A DNA stretch of 64,000 nucleotides, from NCBI RefSeq assembly GCF_902506065.1, contig NZ_LR732912.1, positions 2,599,016 through 2,663,015 on the forward strand, written 5' to 3'. The DNA is from Arthrobacter sp. 9V (GTDB lineage Bacteria; Actinomycetota; Actinomycetes; Actinomycetales; Micrococcaceae). Position 1 is the stretch's first letter, and each line of letters starts with the position of its first letter. Positions 45,144 to 54,763 of this stretch are shown one piece after another. The notes beneath the pieces are model-generated. The model was not told the origin of the DNA and searched no databases. It saw only the letters and a list, made by a program, of their open reading frames with translations. Position numbers and translations under genes: made by a program.

Positions 45144-45446
45144 CCAGATTCCCCCCGCCCGGAGCGGCGCCCAAGCACCCAGGGTCCTTTGGAGGCAAGA
45201 GGCGTCATTAGGCCACGAACCACAACAAAATGGTTGCGGTCTGGCATCCATCAACACCCGTTACGAGTGCATTCCCACTCCTTGACGGGCCCGGCCAGAT
45301 GCTTCCCCGGCTCGCACTGAAGTGCCCCAGTAGAAGCGACTGACGTTCGTGGAATTCGATGAGGCGGCTAACAGCGTTGTGGGGGGCCTGAGCTCCCGTG
45401 GGATCACGGCCGACGGTCGTCGACATTCTCGCCAGAATGGCTGGGC

Positions 45447-45668
45447 ATGGATCGTCTATTACCACGCGATCTTGATAGTCGGCGAGGTCGTGACCCTCTT
45501 GACGTCACGCTTACCGCCGACGAAGCCAGAGCAGTCCTCAACGACGCCGGCGCCAAAGCCCCAATCGCATCAGCAGACGCACCGTTCCGTTGTCCTCAAC
45601 TGTGCCCCCACGGCCACGATGCACGGTCGGGAAAAGACGACGCTGTAGTCTCCGCGCTGCGTGTGTAG
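45447..45668 (+). CDS. Small ORF with CPxxCPHG motif
   Basis: 73-codon frame: 'VTLTADEARAVLNDAGAKAP' followed by PFRCPQLCPHGHD, a possible metal-binding loop. No good ribosome site and no recognised family. It sits alone in the 636-bp gap between the esterase and MarR genes and may be a fragment or not a gene. Confidence 0.3.
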   Translation: MDRLLPRDLDSRRGRDPLDVTLTADEARAVLNDAGAKAPIASADAPFRCPQLCPHGHDARSGKDDAVVSALRV

Positions 45669-45779
45669 GGGCACGCAGTCACCAACAAACGATGATGAAC
45701 GTGGGCAGGGGTCCGGTTCTGATGCGTCGTTGCGTGCGGCCCTCCGTCCCGAGCCGGTTGCTGTATGGTGTTGCCGCGT

Positions 45780-46379
45780 TCAGCCGTGGGGTGCCATCGC
45801 GTGGTGCTCCGTCGAAGGGCGTGCAGGCCTGGGAATCTGGACCCCGGAAGTGCGTTCGATGGCGTGGTCGAGGCGGTCATCGATGCTTGCAACGAGTCGC
45901 ACGACGAGAGTTTCGAGCAGTTCGAAGTCTCCGTCGTTCCAGTCCTGGAAGATTGCTTCGTAGGCTTGGCTCGAGACCGCGACAATGCGCTTGGCGACTT
46001 CCCGTCCTGCGGGGGTAAGCCCCACTACGCTTTGCCTACCGTCTTCGGGGTCCGGCATGCGCCCGACAAGTCCTGCTATCTCGAGCCGACGGACTATCTT
46101 GCTGACGTTCGACCTGCCCGTACCAATGGCATCCGCCATGTCGGTGGGACGTGCGGTCGTGCGGTAGATCAGCTGGTTCAGCAGCAAGAACGCGGGCATA
46201 TCCTCCGGCAGGGGGAACCCGCTTTGGACCATGATTCCTTCACGCACTGCGGTGGAGTTCATAGCCGTGACGAGCGCCTGCAGGGCAACCGAGAAATCGA
46301 CACCCCTGCCGTGAAGAAGGGGCGCCGAACTAATTTCAACGTCCCGTAAGTCAACGCTCTCTTGCGGTCTCCTGGCCAT
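45780..46379 (-). CDS. MarR-family transcriptional regulator
   Basis: Regulator of 199 aa. The winged HTH is in the middle ('RPTDMADAIGTGRSNVSKIV', about residues 77-96; 'LVGRMPDPEDGRQSVVGLT' wing). The start at 46379 (MARRPQESV) is preferred; the frame to 46436 runs through the operator. It diverges from the MFS-GH78-GH3 operon with a 23-bp palindrome in the 148-bp gap. MarR proteins often respond to plant phenolics, matching rhamnoglucoside aglycones. Confidence 0.88.
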   Translation of the reverse strand: MARRPQESVDLRDVEISSAPLLHGRGVDFSVALQALVTAMNSTAVREGIMVQSGFPLPEDMPAFLLLNQLIYRTTARPTDMADAIGTGRSNVSKIVRRLEIAGLVGRMPDPEDGRQSVVGLTPAGREVAKRIVAVSSQAYEAIFQDWNDGDFELLETLVVRLVASIDDRLDHAIERTSGVQIPRPARPSTEHHAMAPHG

Positions 46380-46413
46380 GAACTCATTATGCACACAGGG
46401 CGCGCCAAAGAAA

Positions 46414-46436
46414 ATGATTGTCTTCAGGACAATCAT
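46414..46436. promoter_or_regulatory. MarR-type operator palindrome
   Basis: Perfect arms ATGATTGTC and GACAATCAT around a 5-base spacer, 34 bases upstream of the marR start and 91 bases before the MFS start. A further ATGATT half-site lies near 46464. The position lets one dimer control both directions. Confidence 0.75.
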
Positions 46437-46527
46437 GGTTTACAGTGACATAAGTCGCAAAAATGATTCGTTTCAATGACGCGGCGCATATCGGTCTTCC
46501 GATCCCTCATCTTCAAAAGAGAAGCTC

Positions 46528-47805
46528 GTGCCTCAACTCACTTCGGGTCGCGCTACCCGCCCCTGGTGGACAGCGGTTGTTTCGGGAATGGCTTCGTACA
46601 TCGATGCTGCCGCGATCGTTAGCTTCGGAACCGCCATGGTCCTCTACCAAGCCGTCCTGGGCCTGACCCCGGGCGAGATCGGTCTGGCCTCCGGCGGTCT
46701 TACGCTCGGCATTGCGTTCGGCGCCATCATCGGCGGACGGATGGGTGACCGTTTCGGACGCAGACCGGTCTTCACCGTCACGATGGTCCTCATCATCGCG
46801 GCTGCGCTGGCTCTTGCGTTCGCTGGTTCTTTCCCTGTGATCATGACTGCGGCTCTTCTTCTGGGTCTTGGTACCGGAGCGGACCTGCCGGTGTCGTTGT
46901 CCACGATTTCCGAGGCAGCATCGGATGAGAACCGCGGGAAGCTCATCGGGTTTTCCCATTTGTTGTGGGCAGCGGGCATCATCGCGTGTTCCTTCCTCAG
47001 CGCAGGCGTCGCCAGCCTGGGAAAACTAGGCGCGCAGATCCTGTTCTTCCACATCGCCATCGTGGCCGTACTAGTCCTGATCGGCCGGTTGACCATCCCC
47101 GAGTCCAGCACCTGGCTGATCGCCCGCGATGAACGCCGCCGGGGCATCAAGACCGTCCGTGCGGACCGTGCTTCGGTCAAGGACCTGCTGCGGGGCTCCT
47201 ACCGCACCCCGTTCCTGGCACTGCTTGGCTTCTACGCTCTCACTAACCTCGCCGCGAACACCGGCGGCCAGTTCGGCTCCTACCTGCTGGTCAACGCTGG
47301 CGGCGTAGACCTGCAAACCGCGACTCTGATCGGCCTGCCTTTCATTCCTCTGGGCATCGTCGGTGCACTCTGGTTCATGAAGATCGCTGACTCCTCCAAG
47401 CGGTTCACCTACTTCAAAGTTGGTGCTATCTGCTGGGTTGCCTCCCAGTTGGTCTACGTCGTCTTCGGCATCAGCCTGACGACGGCGATCATTGCCGGCC
47501 TCATAGGACTTGTGGGCAGTTCCTTCGCTTCCGAGGGAATCATGAAGGTCTGGACCCAGGAGCAGTTCCCCACCCTGCTGCGCACCACCGCCCAGGGCAC
47601 CATCATCGCCGTCGCACGACTGTTCGCCGCTCTCCTGGCCACCGTTACTCCACTGCTGGTGGCCCTGAGCCCGAACCTCTTCTACCTGTTCCTGGCGATT
47701 GTCATCGCCGCCGGCTGCGGGATCGCGTGGAAGGTGTTCCGGACCCGCGACCGTCACGACGAATTCGATACCGAAGCACAGAAAGACGTGGTCCCCGTCG
47801 CATGA
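46528..47805 (+). CDS. MFS transporter (sugar-porter-like)
   Basis: Twelve-helix transporter, 425 aa, GTG start with AAAGAGAAG upstream. MFS signature after helix 2: GGRMGDRFGRRPVF at about residue 75. Later 'IPESSTWLIARDERRRGIKT' resembles the sugar-porter PESP-R block at the central loop. 'SGMASYIDAAAIVSFGTAMV' forms helix 1. Paralogous to the transporter at 55782. Its stop overlaps the start of the GH78 gene by 4 bases, so the probable substrate is a rhamnose-containing glycoside. Confidence 0.9.
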   Translation: MPQLTSGRATRPWWTAVVSGMASYIDAAAIVSFGTAMVLYQAVLGLTPGEIGLASGGLTLGIAFGAIIGGRMGDRFGRRPVFTVTMVLIIAAALALAFAGSFPVIMTAALLLGLGTGADLPVSLSTISEAASDENRGKLIGFSHLLWAAGIIACSFLSAGVASLGKLGAQILFFHIAIVAVLVLIGRLTIPESSTWLIARDERRRGIKTVRADRASVKDLLRGSYRTPFLALLGFYALTNLAANTGGQFGSYLLVNAGGVDLQTATLIGLPFIPLGIVGALWFMKIADSSKRFTYFKVGAICWVASQLVYVVFGISLTTAIIAGLIGLVGSSFASEGIMKVWTQEQFPTLLRTTAQGTIIAVARLFAALLATVTPLLVALSPNLFYLFLAIVIAAGCGIAWKVFRTRDRHDEFDTEAQKDVVPVA

Positions 47806-50321
47806 GCACCACCGCACTAGCCGAGACGTCCACCCCGCAATTCACCAGGCGCGGAGACGGTGCGTTCATTTGCGCGCCTGCCACCCTGCCCAATCAGGCG
47901 CCGTACTTTCGCCGTGAGTTCATGGCTGAGGAAGGGTTGGTACGAGCAACACTTTCGGTGACCGCATTAGGAATCGTTGAGCCCTACCTCAACGGCTCCC
48001 GGGTAGGAGAGGAAATGCTCTCCCCTGGGTGGACTTCCTACCGCCACCGCGTGATGGTCACGACCATCGACGTCACCCCCGAAATCCACCCCGGGCCTAA
48101 CACAGTAGGTGCGATCGTGGGCGAGGGCTGGGCCGTGGGGCGGCTCGGATGGGAATGGCAACGCCAACTTTATGCCGAGCAGCCAGCGCTGTTCCTTGAA
48201 CTTGAGCTGGACTACGGCGACCACACAGTGGTTATCGGCACCGACGAGGCCTTCCGCGTTGGCACCGGAGCGGTGCTGGCGAACAGCATCTACGACGGCG
48301 AGACCTACGACGCGCAACTGGAACCGGCCGGGTGGAGCGAACCCGGTTTCGATGACACCGCGTGGACCCATGCTCGCACTGTTGCTTGGGACCTCAACAC
48401 CCTTGCGATCCCGACGGCCCCGCCGATCCGTCGCATCGAAGAACTCGCTCCCGCGGCGATCCTGACCAGCCCCTCCGGGAAAGTCATTGTTGACTTCGGC
48501 CAAAACATCTCCGGTTGGGTGCGACTCACCGTCGACGGCGAGGCAGGACGTGAGGTCACGATCCGCCACGCGGAGATCCTCACTCCCGGCGGCGAGCTCG
48601 AAACCGAAACGAACCGCACGGCCGAGGCGACCGACCGGTACATCCTGCGCGGCGGTTCAACCGAGACGTGGGAACCGCGCTTCACGTTCCACGGTTTCCG
48701 TTACGCCCAACTCGACGGATGGCCCGGTGAGCTAACCGCTGATGCCATCAGCGCCGTCGTCGTCCACAGTGACATGGTCCGCACCGGCTGGTTCGAAACC
48801 TCGAACCCCCTGGTGAACCAGCTGCACTCCAACGTCATCTGGTCCATGCGGGACAACTTCGTTGGCGTGCCGACGGACTGTCCCCAGCGGGACGAGAGAC
48901 TTGGGTGGACCGGTGACATCAACGCGTTCGCCCCCACAGCAGCATATCTCTACGACGTTCGCGGAGTGCTCGGTTCCTGGCTTCAGGACCTGGCCGCGGA
49001 ACAACGGGAAAAAGGCTATGTCCCCTGGGTGGTCCCCGACGCACTGTCCCAGCCATCCACACCTACCGCTTTATGGAGCGACGTCGCAGTCAGCCTTCCG
49101 TGGACGCTCTACCAGGAGTACGGCGACCCCGACATCCTCCGCAGCAGCTACTCATCGATGACCACCTTCATCCGACAAGTAGCGGCGTTGCTCGATGAAG
49201 CAGGACTGTGGAGCTCAGGGTTCCAGTTTGGTGATTGGCTGGACCCCGACGCCCCAATAAGCAACCCAGCCGCAGCGAAGACCGACCGCCACCTGGTCGC
49301 TGCAGCGTTCCTCTGCAAATCGACCCGCGAAATGGCCGCCACCGCGCAACTGCTGGGCCACGACCAGGACGCAGCCGAATTCTTCGCCCTGGCCACGCGT
49401 GTGCGCAATGCATTCCGACATGAATACGTCACCTCCGCCGGCCGCCTGGTCACCGAGACCGCGACGGCCTACGCCCTCGCCATCACCTTCGACATCCTCG
49501 ATACTGACCAGCTACACAAGGCGGGCAGCCGCCTGGCAGAAATCGTCGCCCAACGCGGATACCGGATATCAACCGGGTTCGCGGGAACACCCCTTGTCAC
49601 CGACGCGCTCAGCACCACCGGGCACACCGATACCGCCTACCGGCTCCTCCTCGAAGAAGACTGCCCTTCCTTCCTGTACCCCGTAACTATGGGAGCCACC
49701 ACCATTTGGGAACGATGGGACTCCGTCCTCCCCGACGGAACCATCAACGCCACTGGAATGACCTCCCTGAACCACTACGCGCTAGGCGCCGTGGCCGACT
49801 GGCTGCACAGGGTTGTGGGCGGGCTGCAACGCACCGAACCCGGATACAAACGGATCCGCATCGCCCCGCAGCCCGGCGGAGGGCTCACCCGGGCCCGCGC
49901 CGCACACGACACACAGCACGGACGGATCGAAGTATCTTGGGAGATCCAGGGCGGCGAAATCTGCGTGGAGGCCACCATTCCGCAGGGCACTCAAGCCGAC
50001 GTCGTACTCCCCTTCCATCCTCATGAGGGAGAACTCACCGTTGACGAGGGCCGTCACAGCTGGCGATACCCGGCACCCTCCGAATACGGGGCCCTCACCG
50101 AGGTGACTATGGATTCTCCCATCAGGGACCTGGCCAAAAACGAGGCAACGTGGCAGGCCGTCATGACCGTACTGCAGCGGTACTTCCCCGGCATTCCACT
50201 CGATGCCTCCGCCCCCGAAGCTGCCGCAATGTCCCTGAACATACTCCTCGAACACGTCCCCGGCGTCTCGACCGAACTCGAGAACGACCTCAAAAACGCG
50301 CTGTCAACAACAGGCATCTGA
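47802..50321 (+). CDS. GH78 alpha-L-rhamnosidase
   Basis: Inverting alpha-L-rhamnosidase, 839 aa, no signal peptide (intracellular). N-terminal beta-sandwich domains cover about 1-310 ('LGIVEPYLNGSRVGEEMLSP', then 'VDFGQNISGWVRL' and 'FTFHGFRYAQLDGW'); the (alpha/alpha)6 catalytic barrel starts near 330. The acid motif is VPTDCPQRDERLGWTGD at about residues 352-368; the C-terminal part has 'TTIWERWDSVLPDGTI' with a second acidic residue, then a beta domain. ATG overlaps the MFS stop (ATGA). It would release rhamnose from flavonoid or terpenoid rhamnosides taken up by the neighbour. Confidence 0.93.
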   Translation: MSTTALAETSTPQFTRRGDGAFICAPATLPNQAPYFRREFMAEEGLVRATLSVTALGIVEPYLNGSRVGEEMLSPGWTSYRHRVMVTTIDVTPEIHPGPNTVGAIVGEGWAVGRLGWEWQRQLYAEQPALFLELELDYGDHTVVIGTDEAFRVGTGAVLANSIYDGETYDAQLEPAGWSEPGFDDTAWTHARTVAWDLNTLAIPTAPPIRRIEELAPAAILTSPSGKVIVDFGQNISGWVRLTVDGEAGREVTIRHAEILTPGGELETETNRTAEATDRYILRGGSTETWEPRFTFHGFRYAQLDGWPGELTADAISAVVVHSDMVRTGWFETSNPLVNQLHSNVIWSMRDNFVGVPTDCPQRDERLGWTGDINAFAPTAAYLYDVRGVLGSWLQDLAAEQREKGYVPWVVPDALSQPSTPTALWSDVAVSLPWTLYQEYGDPDILRSSYSSMTTFIRQVAALLDEAGLWSSGFQFGDWLDPDAPISNPAAAKTDRHLVAAAFLCKSTREMAATAQLLGHDQDAAEFFALATRVRNAFRHEYVTSAGRLVTETATAYALAITFDILDTDQLHKAGSRLAEIVAQRGYRISTGFAGTPLVTDALSTTGHTDTAYRLLLEEDCPSFLYPVTMGATTIWERWDSVLPDGTINATGMTSLNHYALGAVADWLHRVVGGLQRTEPGYKRIRIAPQPGGGLTRARAAHDTQHGRIEVSWEIQGGEICVEATIPQGTQADVVLPFHPHEGELTVDEGRHSWRYPAPSEYGALTEVTMDSPIRDLAKNEATWQAVMTVLQRYFPGIPLDASAPEAAAMSLNILLEHVPGVSTELENDLKNALSTTGI

Positions 50322-50387
50322 TACACAACAACGATTAATTTCAACCGGGCCATCCCCTTAAGGCGATGCCTGCAAGAAGGAGTTACC

Positions 50388-52634
50388 ATGCACCAGCTCA
50401 TCGCGGAGATGACACTCGAAGAAAAGGCTGGGCTCGTTTCCGGTGCCGCGTTCTGGAGCACCCGCCCGGTTGAACGGCTGAGCATTCCTGCTGTCACCAT
50501 GACGGACGGCCCACACGGAGTCCGGATGCAGCGGCAGTCCGCCGACCACTTGGGCCTGAATGCCAGCGAACCAGCCACATGCTTCCCCACGGCCAGCTCG
50601 ACCGGCTCCACGTGGAATCCGGAACTCCTCGCAGAAATGGGTGAAGCCCTTGCGCACGAAAGTCGCGCCCTCGGCGTCGACATCCTCCTGGGCCCGGGCG
50701 TAAACATCAAACGTTCACCCCTATGCGGCCGCAACTTTGAATACTTCTCCGAAGACCCTTTCCACGCCGGGGTCATGGGGGCCGCGTTCGTGCGGGGAGT
50801 GCAGTCCCAAGGCGTCGGCACCTCGCTCAAACACTTCGCGGCCAACAACCAGGAAACCGATCGGATGCGGATCGACGCCCAGGTCGACGAACGTACCCTC
50901 CGCGAGATCTACTTCCCCGCGTTCGAACGCATTATCCGTGAAGCAGCTCCGACAACCGTGATGTGCTCCTACAACAAAGTCAATGGCTTACACGCATCAC
51001 AGAACTCGTGGCTGCTCACTGACATGCTCCGCAAGGAGTGGGGCTTCAACGGATACGTCGTCTCTGACTGGGGAGCCGTTGGTGACCCGGTAGCCGCCGT
51101 CGCCGCAGGCCTCGATCTCGAAATGCCCAGCACCGGGGATCGCAGCGTCAACGCAATCATTGAAGCGGTAAACTCCGGGGTACTGGACGAGTCTCTTCTG
51201 GATTTGGCCGTTTCCCGAATCCTCACCGTTCACGAAAACCTCCTCAGTACCCGCACTTCCGCCCCTGTCGTCGACTTCGACGCACACCACGCCCTCGCAG
51301 GCAGAATCGCCGCGGAAGGCACCGTTCTCTTGTCCAACGAGGGACACCTGCTTCCGCTGTCCGCCGCCGAAGGCGACACGATCGCCGTCATCGGTGAATT
51401 CGCACGAACACCCCGTTACCAAGGCGCCGGAAGCTCACACGTAAACCCCACCCGCCTTGATGACGCACTGACAGCAATCCAGGCAGCAACAACCAGAACG
51501 GTTGAGTTCGCGGCAGGCTTCACCTTTGACGGCGACCGCAACGAACAACTTCACGCAGAGGCCATCGCTCTCGCAGCCCGGTCCAGCGTGGTGGTGATGT
51601 TCCTCGGGCTGCCGCCACAAAATGAATCAGAAGGTTTCGACCGCTCGCATATCCTGCTGCCGGAAACCCAGCGGAACCTGCTGGATGCAATCGCACGCGT
51701 CAACCGGAATATCGTGGTCATCCTCAGCAACGGCGGTGCCGTCAGCCTTCAGGGAATAATCGGAACCGCGCCCTCCATCCTGGAAATGTGGCTTGGAGGT
51801 CAAGCCTCCGGGACCGCCGCCGCGGACCTTATTTTCGGAACAGCGCAGCCTGGCGGGCGCCTCGCCGAGACAATCCCGCACTCACTGGCCCAAACCCCGG
51901 CCTTCGTGAACTGGCCCGGCGAAAACGGCGTCGTCAGGTACGGAGAGGGCCTCTACGTCGGTTACCGCTGGTACGACCACACGGAGCAGGACGTCGCGTT
52001 CCCCTTCGGCTACGGCCTCAGCTATACCACGTTCAACTGCATCAGCATGACCGTGACTGTTCCCGACAACACAAAAGCCCAAGCCTCCGTCGAGATCTCA
52101 GTAACGAACGCCGGCAACCGGGCCGGAGCCGAAGTGGTCCAGGTCTACGTCACCGACAACGAGGCTTCCGTCAGCCGACCTCGCAGAGAACTCAAAGGCT
52201 TCACGAAAGTATGGCTCGAGCCCGGCGAGGTAAAGAACCTGCTCGTCGAACTGGACGAACGCGCGTTCGCCTTCTGGGGAACCGCCGGTTGGACCGTCGA
52301 ACCCGGCACATTCACGATCCACGCCGGACCGAACTCCCGCGATCTTCCGCTGGCCGAAGTCCTCACGCTGAACGTGCCACAACAATCGACGATCCTCGAC
52401 ACAGAGTCGACACTCCAAGAATGGGCTAGCCACCCCGCCGGCCTTACAGTTTTGAAGCAGGCGATGATCCGCATGGGACAGTCGGCGGACGCACTCACCA
52501 ACGAAGAATCGCTTCCCATCTTTGGTTCCATGCCGCTGCGCACCATCCTTGGATTCGCCCAGCAAGCCAACGCTGTTGAGTTCGACGTTGATGAAGCCCT
52601 CGCCAATCTTTTGTCTGCAGTCGAGAGCGCCTAG
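50388..52634 (+). CDS. GH3 beta-glucosidase
   Basis: Retaining beta-glycosidase, 748 aa, cytoplasmic. ATG preceded by GAAGGAGTTACC. TIM-barrel domain: 'TMTDGPHGVRM' near residue 38, 'LGPGVNIKRSPLCGRNFEYF', KHFAANNQE, and the nucleophile D227 in VVSDWGA. Alpha/beta sandwich from about 300 ('SNEGHLLPLS' and 'GAGSSHVNP'), and a fibronectin-III-like domain around 560-660 ('NAGNRAGAEVVQVYV'). 66 bases after the rhamnosidase gene. In sequence the two enzymes would strip a rutinose- or neohesperidose-type glycan (rhamnose, then glucose). Confidence 0.93.
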   Translation: MHQLIAEMTLEEKAGLVSGAAFWSTRPVERLSIPAVTMTDGPHGVRMQRQSADHLGLNASEPATCFPTASSTGSTWNPELLAEMGEALAHESRALGVDILLGPGVNIKRSPLCGRNFEYFSEDPFHAGVMGAAFVRGVQSQGVGTSLKHFAANNQETDRMRIDAQVDERTLREIYFPAFERIIREAAPTTVMCSYNKVNGLHASQNSWLLTDMLRKEWGFNGYVVSDWGAVGDPVAAVAAGLDLEMPSTGDRSVNAIIEAVNSGVLDESLLDLAVSRILTVHENLLSTRTSAPVVDFDAHHALAGRIAAEGTVLLSNEGHLLPLSAAEGDTIAVIGEFARTPRYQGAGSSHVNPTRLDDALTAIQAATTRTVEFAAGFTFDGDRNEQLHAEAIALAARSSVVVMFLGLPPQNESEGFDRSHILLPETQRNLLDAIARVNRNIVVILSNGGAVSLQGIIGTAPSILEMWLGGQASGTAAADLIFGTAQPGGRLAETIPHSLAQTPAFVNWPGENGVVRYGEGLYVGYRWYDHTEQDVAFPFGYGLSYTTFNCISMTVTVPDNTKAQASVEISVTNAGNRAGAEVVQVYVTDNEASVSRPRRELKGFTKVWLEPGEVKNLLVELDERAFAFWGTAGWTVEPGTFTIHAGPNSRDLPLAEVLTLNVPQQSTILDTESTLQEWASHPAGLTVLKQAMIRMGQSADALTNEESLPIFGSMPLRTILGFAQQANAVEFDVDEALANLLSAVESA

Positions 52635-52878
52635 TTTCAGAGAGATCTCATAGCTTTTCAAACCGGTGACTTGCTGACGGGAAATGTTTGTTCTCGGACC
52701 GGAATTAGTGGGACTCTAGTGGATAGATGCGAGAACTCCGCCGAGGCGCTTGTTTCCAGAGTTCCAACCGTCGGTCCCCGTGGCCCGATATATCGTTTCC
52801 ATGGACGGCTTGAATGATTCCATCAAAACATTGGGTAGGCGCAGGGTATACAAAGTCCGTGATTGCGACAGGGAGCCG

Positions 52879-53379
52879 ATGGACCGAGACACTATCGACA
52901 TGATTCTCGAGCAGTGGAAGAGTATCCGCCCCGACCTCGATGCAAGTTCAATGGAAGTTATCGACCGACTCAGCAGGGCCTCTCGCTTGTCCTCGTTGGG
53001 CGTGCAAAAAGACCTGAGGCCACAGGGCCTGGAAACATGGGAGTTTGACGTTCTGCTAGCGCTACGGGGATCGGTCGCGAAGTCACCGCTTTCACCTGGG
53101 AGCTTGGCAAGCTTGTGCATGGTCAGCCCCTCAGCCATGACGAACCGGCTAAATCGCCTTTTCGTACGCGGGTTGATACGTCGGGAGACCGACCCCGAGA
53201 ACCGTCGGCAACAGTTGATAAGTCTTACGCAGGAGGGCGTCGCGCTGGTGGATGTATTGGTTGTGCACCACGAGGCGAATCTCCAGAAGATGCTTCATGG
53301 TTTGACGGTGTCTGAGAGGTTGGAGTTGGCTAGTTTGCTGGGCAAGTTCCTGAGGAACAATGGCTTACAGGACCCATGA
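52879..53379 (+). CDS. MarR-family transcriptional regulator 2
   Basis: Regulator of 166 aa from MDRDTIDMILEQWKSIRPDL, the usual opening of one MarR subgroup, with AGGGAG just upstream; the frame is open further to 52750. Winged HTH: 'SPLSPGSLASLCMVSPSAMT' then 'GLIRRETDPENRRQQLISLT'. It follows the GH3 gene on the same strand after 245 bases; its target is unknown, the glycosidase operon or the decayed segment to its right. Confidence 0.87.
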   Translation: MDRDTIDMILEQWKSIRPDLDASSMEVIDRLSRASRLSSLGVQKDLRPQGLETWEFDVLLALRGSVAKSPLSPGSLASLCMVSPSAMTNRLNRLFVRGLIRRETDPENRRQQLISLTQEGVALVDVLVVHHEANLQKMLHGLTVSERLELASLLGKFLRNNGLQDP

Positions 53380-53899
53380 CAGCTCCAAATCGGAAGATCG
53401 CTGTAAGTCTCGGCGCCGTATCCTCCTGCGTCCGTGACCCGGCGATCGACGCTGCGAGAATAGTTAGTTTTCAGCATGGGAGTGCCCACCCAGTATGTCT
53501 TTGATCGGCAGGTAACCCCGTGTGGAATTAGACATCAATTCGGTTGTCACAGGTGTCCCTTTTCGGCGTCGACGAAGGGCTTGCCGTGGGAGAGCGACTT
53601 AGTGGCTGGGGTAACGGAGAACGAGTTGGGTAGGCGGACACCGTCCACTGGGCAAAAGGCGGCGCGGAAGAAAAAGGGCCGGTCGGGGCGCGGGTGGCCA
53701 TGTTCGTGGTCGGGCCCTTAGCGCCGAGGAGCCTCGAAGTGCTCGCTGTCCGCCAGCAGAGCCTGTCGAACAATGGCAGTGATTTGTGCGGAGATAAGGG
53801 ATGCTGCGAGCCGGGGCGGCACTTGCCGTACCTGTGCACGAGCTGGGTCGTTCTTAGCTGTCCCAATACGTCATGCGCAGCCGCGGCTTTGCAATGTCA
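53380..53899. other. 520-bp gap
   Basis: No intact gene. It borders the decayed segment to the right and probably contains further unrecognisable debris. Confidence 0.55.
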
Positions 53900-54265
53900 T
53901 CTGGAATGCTCCGTTGGGGACGTTCGCCCGAAGCGCGGCCGCGGGATTTCTTCGGCTATGAATCCCACTGAGAGTCCGTGGTAGACGAACGCAGGTCCCG
54001 GTTCCCAGCGCGGCCGCTGGAAGGCGAGGTTGCTAACGCTGGGAATCAAATCGCTCAGTGCAAATTCACCCCATCCTGGGTGAAGGAGCGAATCCCAGCG
54101 CGGCGGGCAAGCGGACGGCGGACGTTCCTGGCCATGGGTGCCAGACTCTGGCCGGAAAGTAGCAACGGGCAGATCCAGGTCCAACTGTCTTGGGTCGGAG
54201 GGCGACGACAGGCTAATGGTCCTTAGAACGTTGTTGACAAAAAATACGACACTGCGAGTAGTTTG
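53900..54265 (-). pseudogene. Remnant of a beta-lactamase-fold esterase (paralogue of 44019)
   Basis: Minus-strand text QTTRSVVFFVNNVL, then LDLDLPVATFRPESGTHG and AFVYHGLSVGFIAEEI aligns in order with TTRSVVFSVSKGIT, LDLDLPVAQYWPEFAAHG and FAYHPITMGFLAGEV of the intact gene at 44019. The catalytic S-V-S-K is changed to F-V-N-N and the ends are missing. It is transcribed in the same direction as the other remnants to its right. Confidence 0.7.
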
Positions 54266-54436
54266 GTCCAGGACCAGCCGGAGCCGCCTCCACGGCGTGA
54301 ATAACAATGACCAAGTTGCCTACAAGGACCGTGCGGCCAGCCCTGCGATCCCCCAACGCTCTGACATGTTCAATGACAACGCCATCACCCACACGCCCGC
54401 AGCCGGGTTCGAAGTTGCCGAGTATGGACCTTCTTA

Positions 54437-54545
54437 TCAGGTTTCAGTCGGCTTTATCACGGCGATGCGGGTGATGATGCCGGCGAAGTCGTCCTACGCG
54501 GTGGGGCTTTCTCGTGCCCCGTCCCCGCGAATGAGGGTAACCGGC
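54437..54545 (-). pseudogene. Remnant of the alpha/beta-hydrolase (paralogue of 34478), C-terminus only
   Basis: Frame text LPSFAGTGHEKA, then after a shift DDFAGIITRIAVIKPTE, parallels LHLYPGLGHEIA and SDFAEIITRTTRLSLNATT at the end of the intact hydrolase. Two consecutive stops close it. It lies in the expected order downstream of the glycosidase remnant. Confidence 0.55.
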
Positions 54546-54619
54546 ATCTCTAATTACGCAGGACTGGGTTGAAGATCAGGCATAATTGCCACTGTGTTCC
54601 CCTAACGTGAAAGGCCACT

Positions 54620-54733
54620 GCGGTCGAGGGCTCGGTCAGATGATTTAGGGGTCTGCAGGTAGTACAGGTCATGGACTTCGTTTTCACGGATGTGCCAGAA
54701 GTCTCAGATCCACCGGTCGCCAAAGGCGAGCAT
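54620..54733 (-). pseudogene. Remnant of the GH32/68-clan glycosidase (paralogue of 35308), N-terminus only
   Basis: The ATG at 54733 begins MLAFGDRWI, then TGA in place of the Trp codon, then DFWHIRENEVHDLYYLQTP. This matches DRWIWDFWHIQHENTHHLYYLQAP of the intact gene. The homology fades after about 38 codons, where a deletion joins it to the hydrolase remnant. It is 31 bases after the esterase gene stop, the same layout as the intact operon (28 bases). Confidence 0.8.
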
Positions 54734-54763
54734 GGCGACTGATCCTGATCGTGGAGGGGCCGC

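Noticed and set aside
45596..46018. Overlapping frames at the MarR C-terminus and in the preceding gap
   Set aside because: Arg/Ser-rich shadows of the MarR gene; no independent evidence.
47071..47817. 248-codon minus-strand frame opposite the MFS gene
   Set aside because: Gly/Gln/Glu-rich composition typical of antisense to a membrane protein gene.
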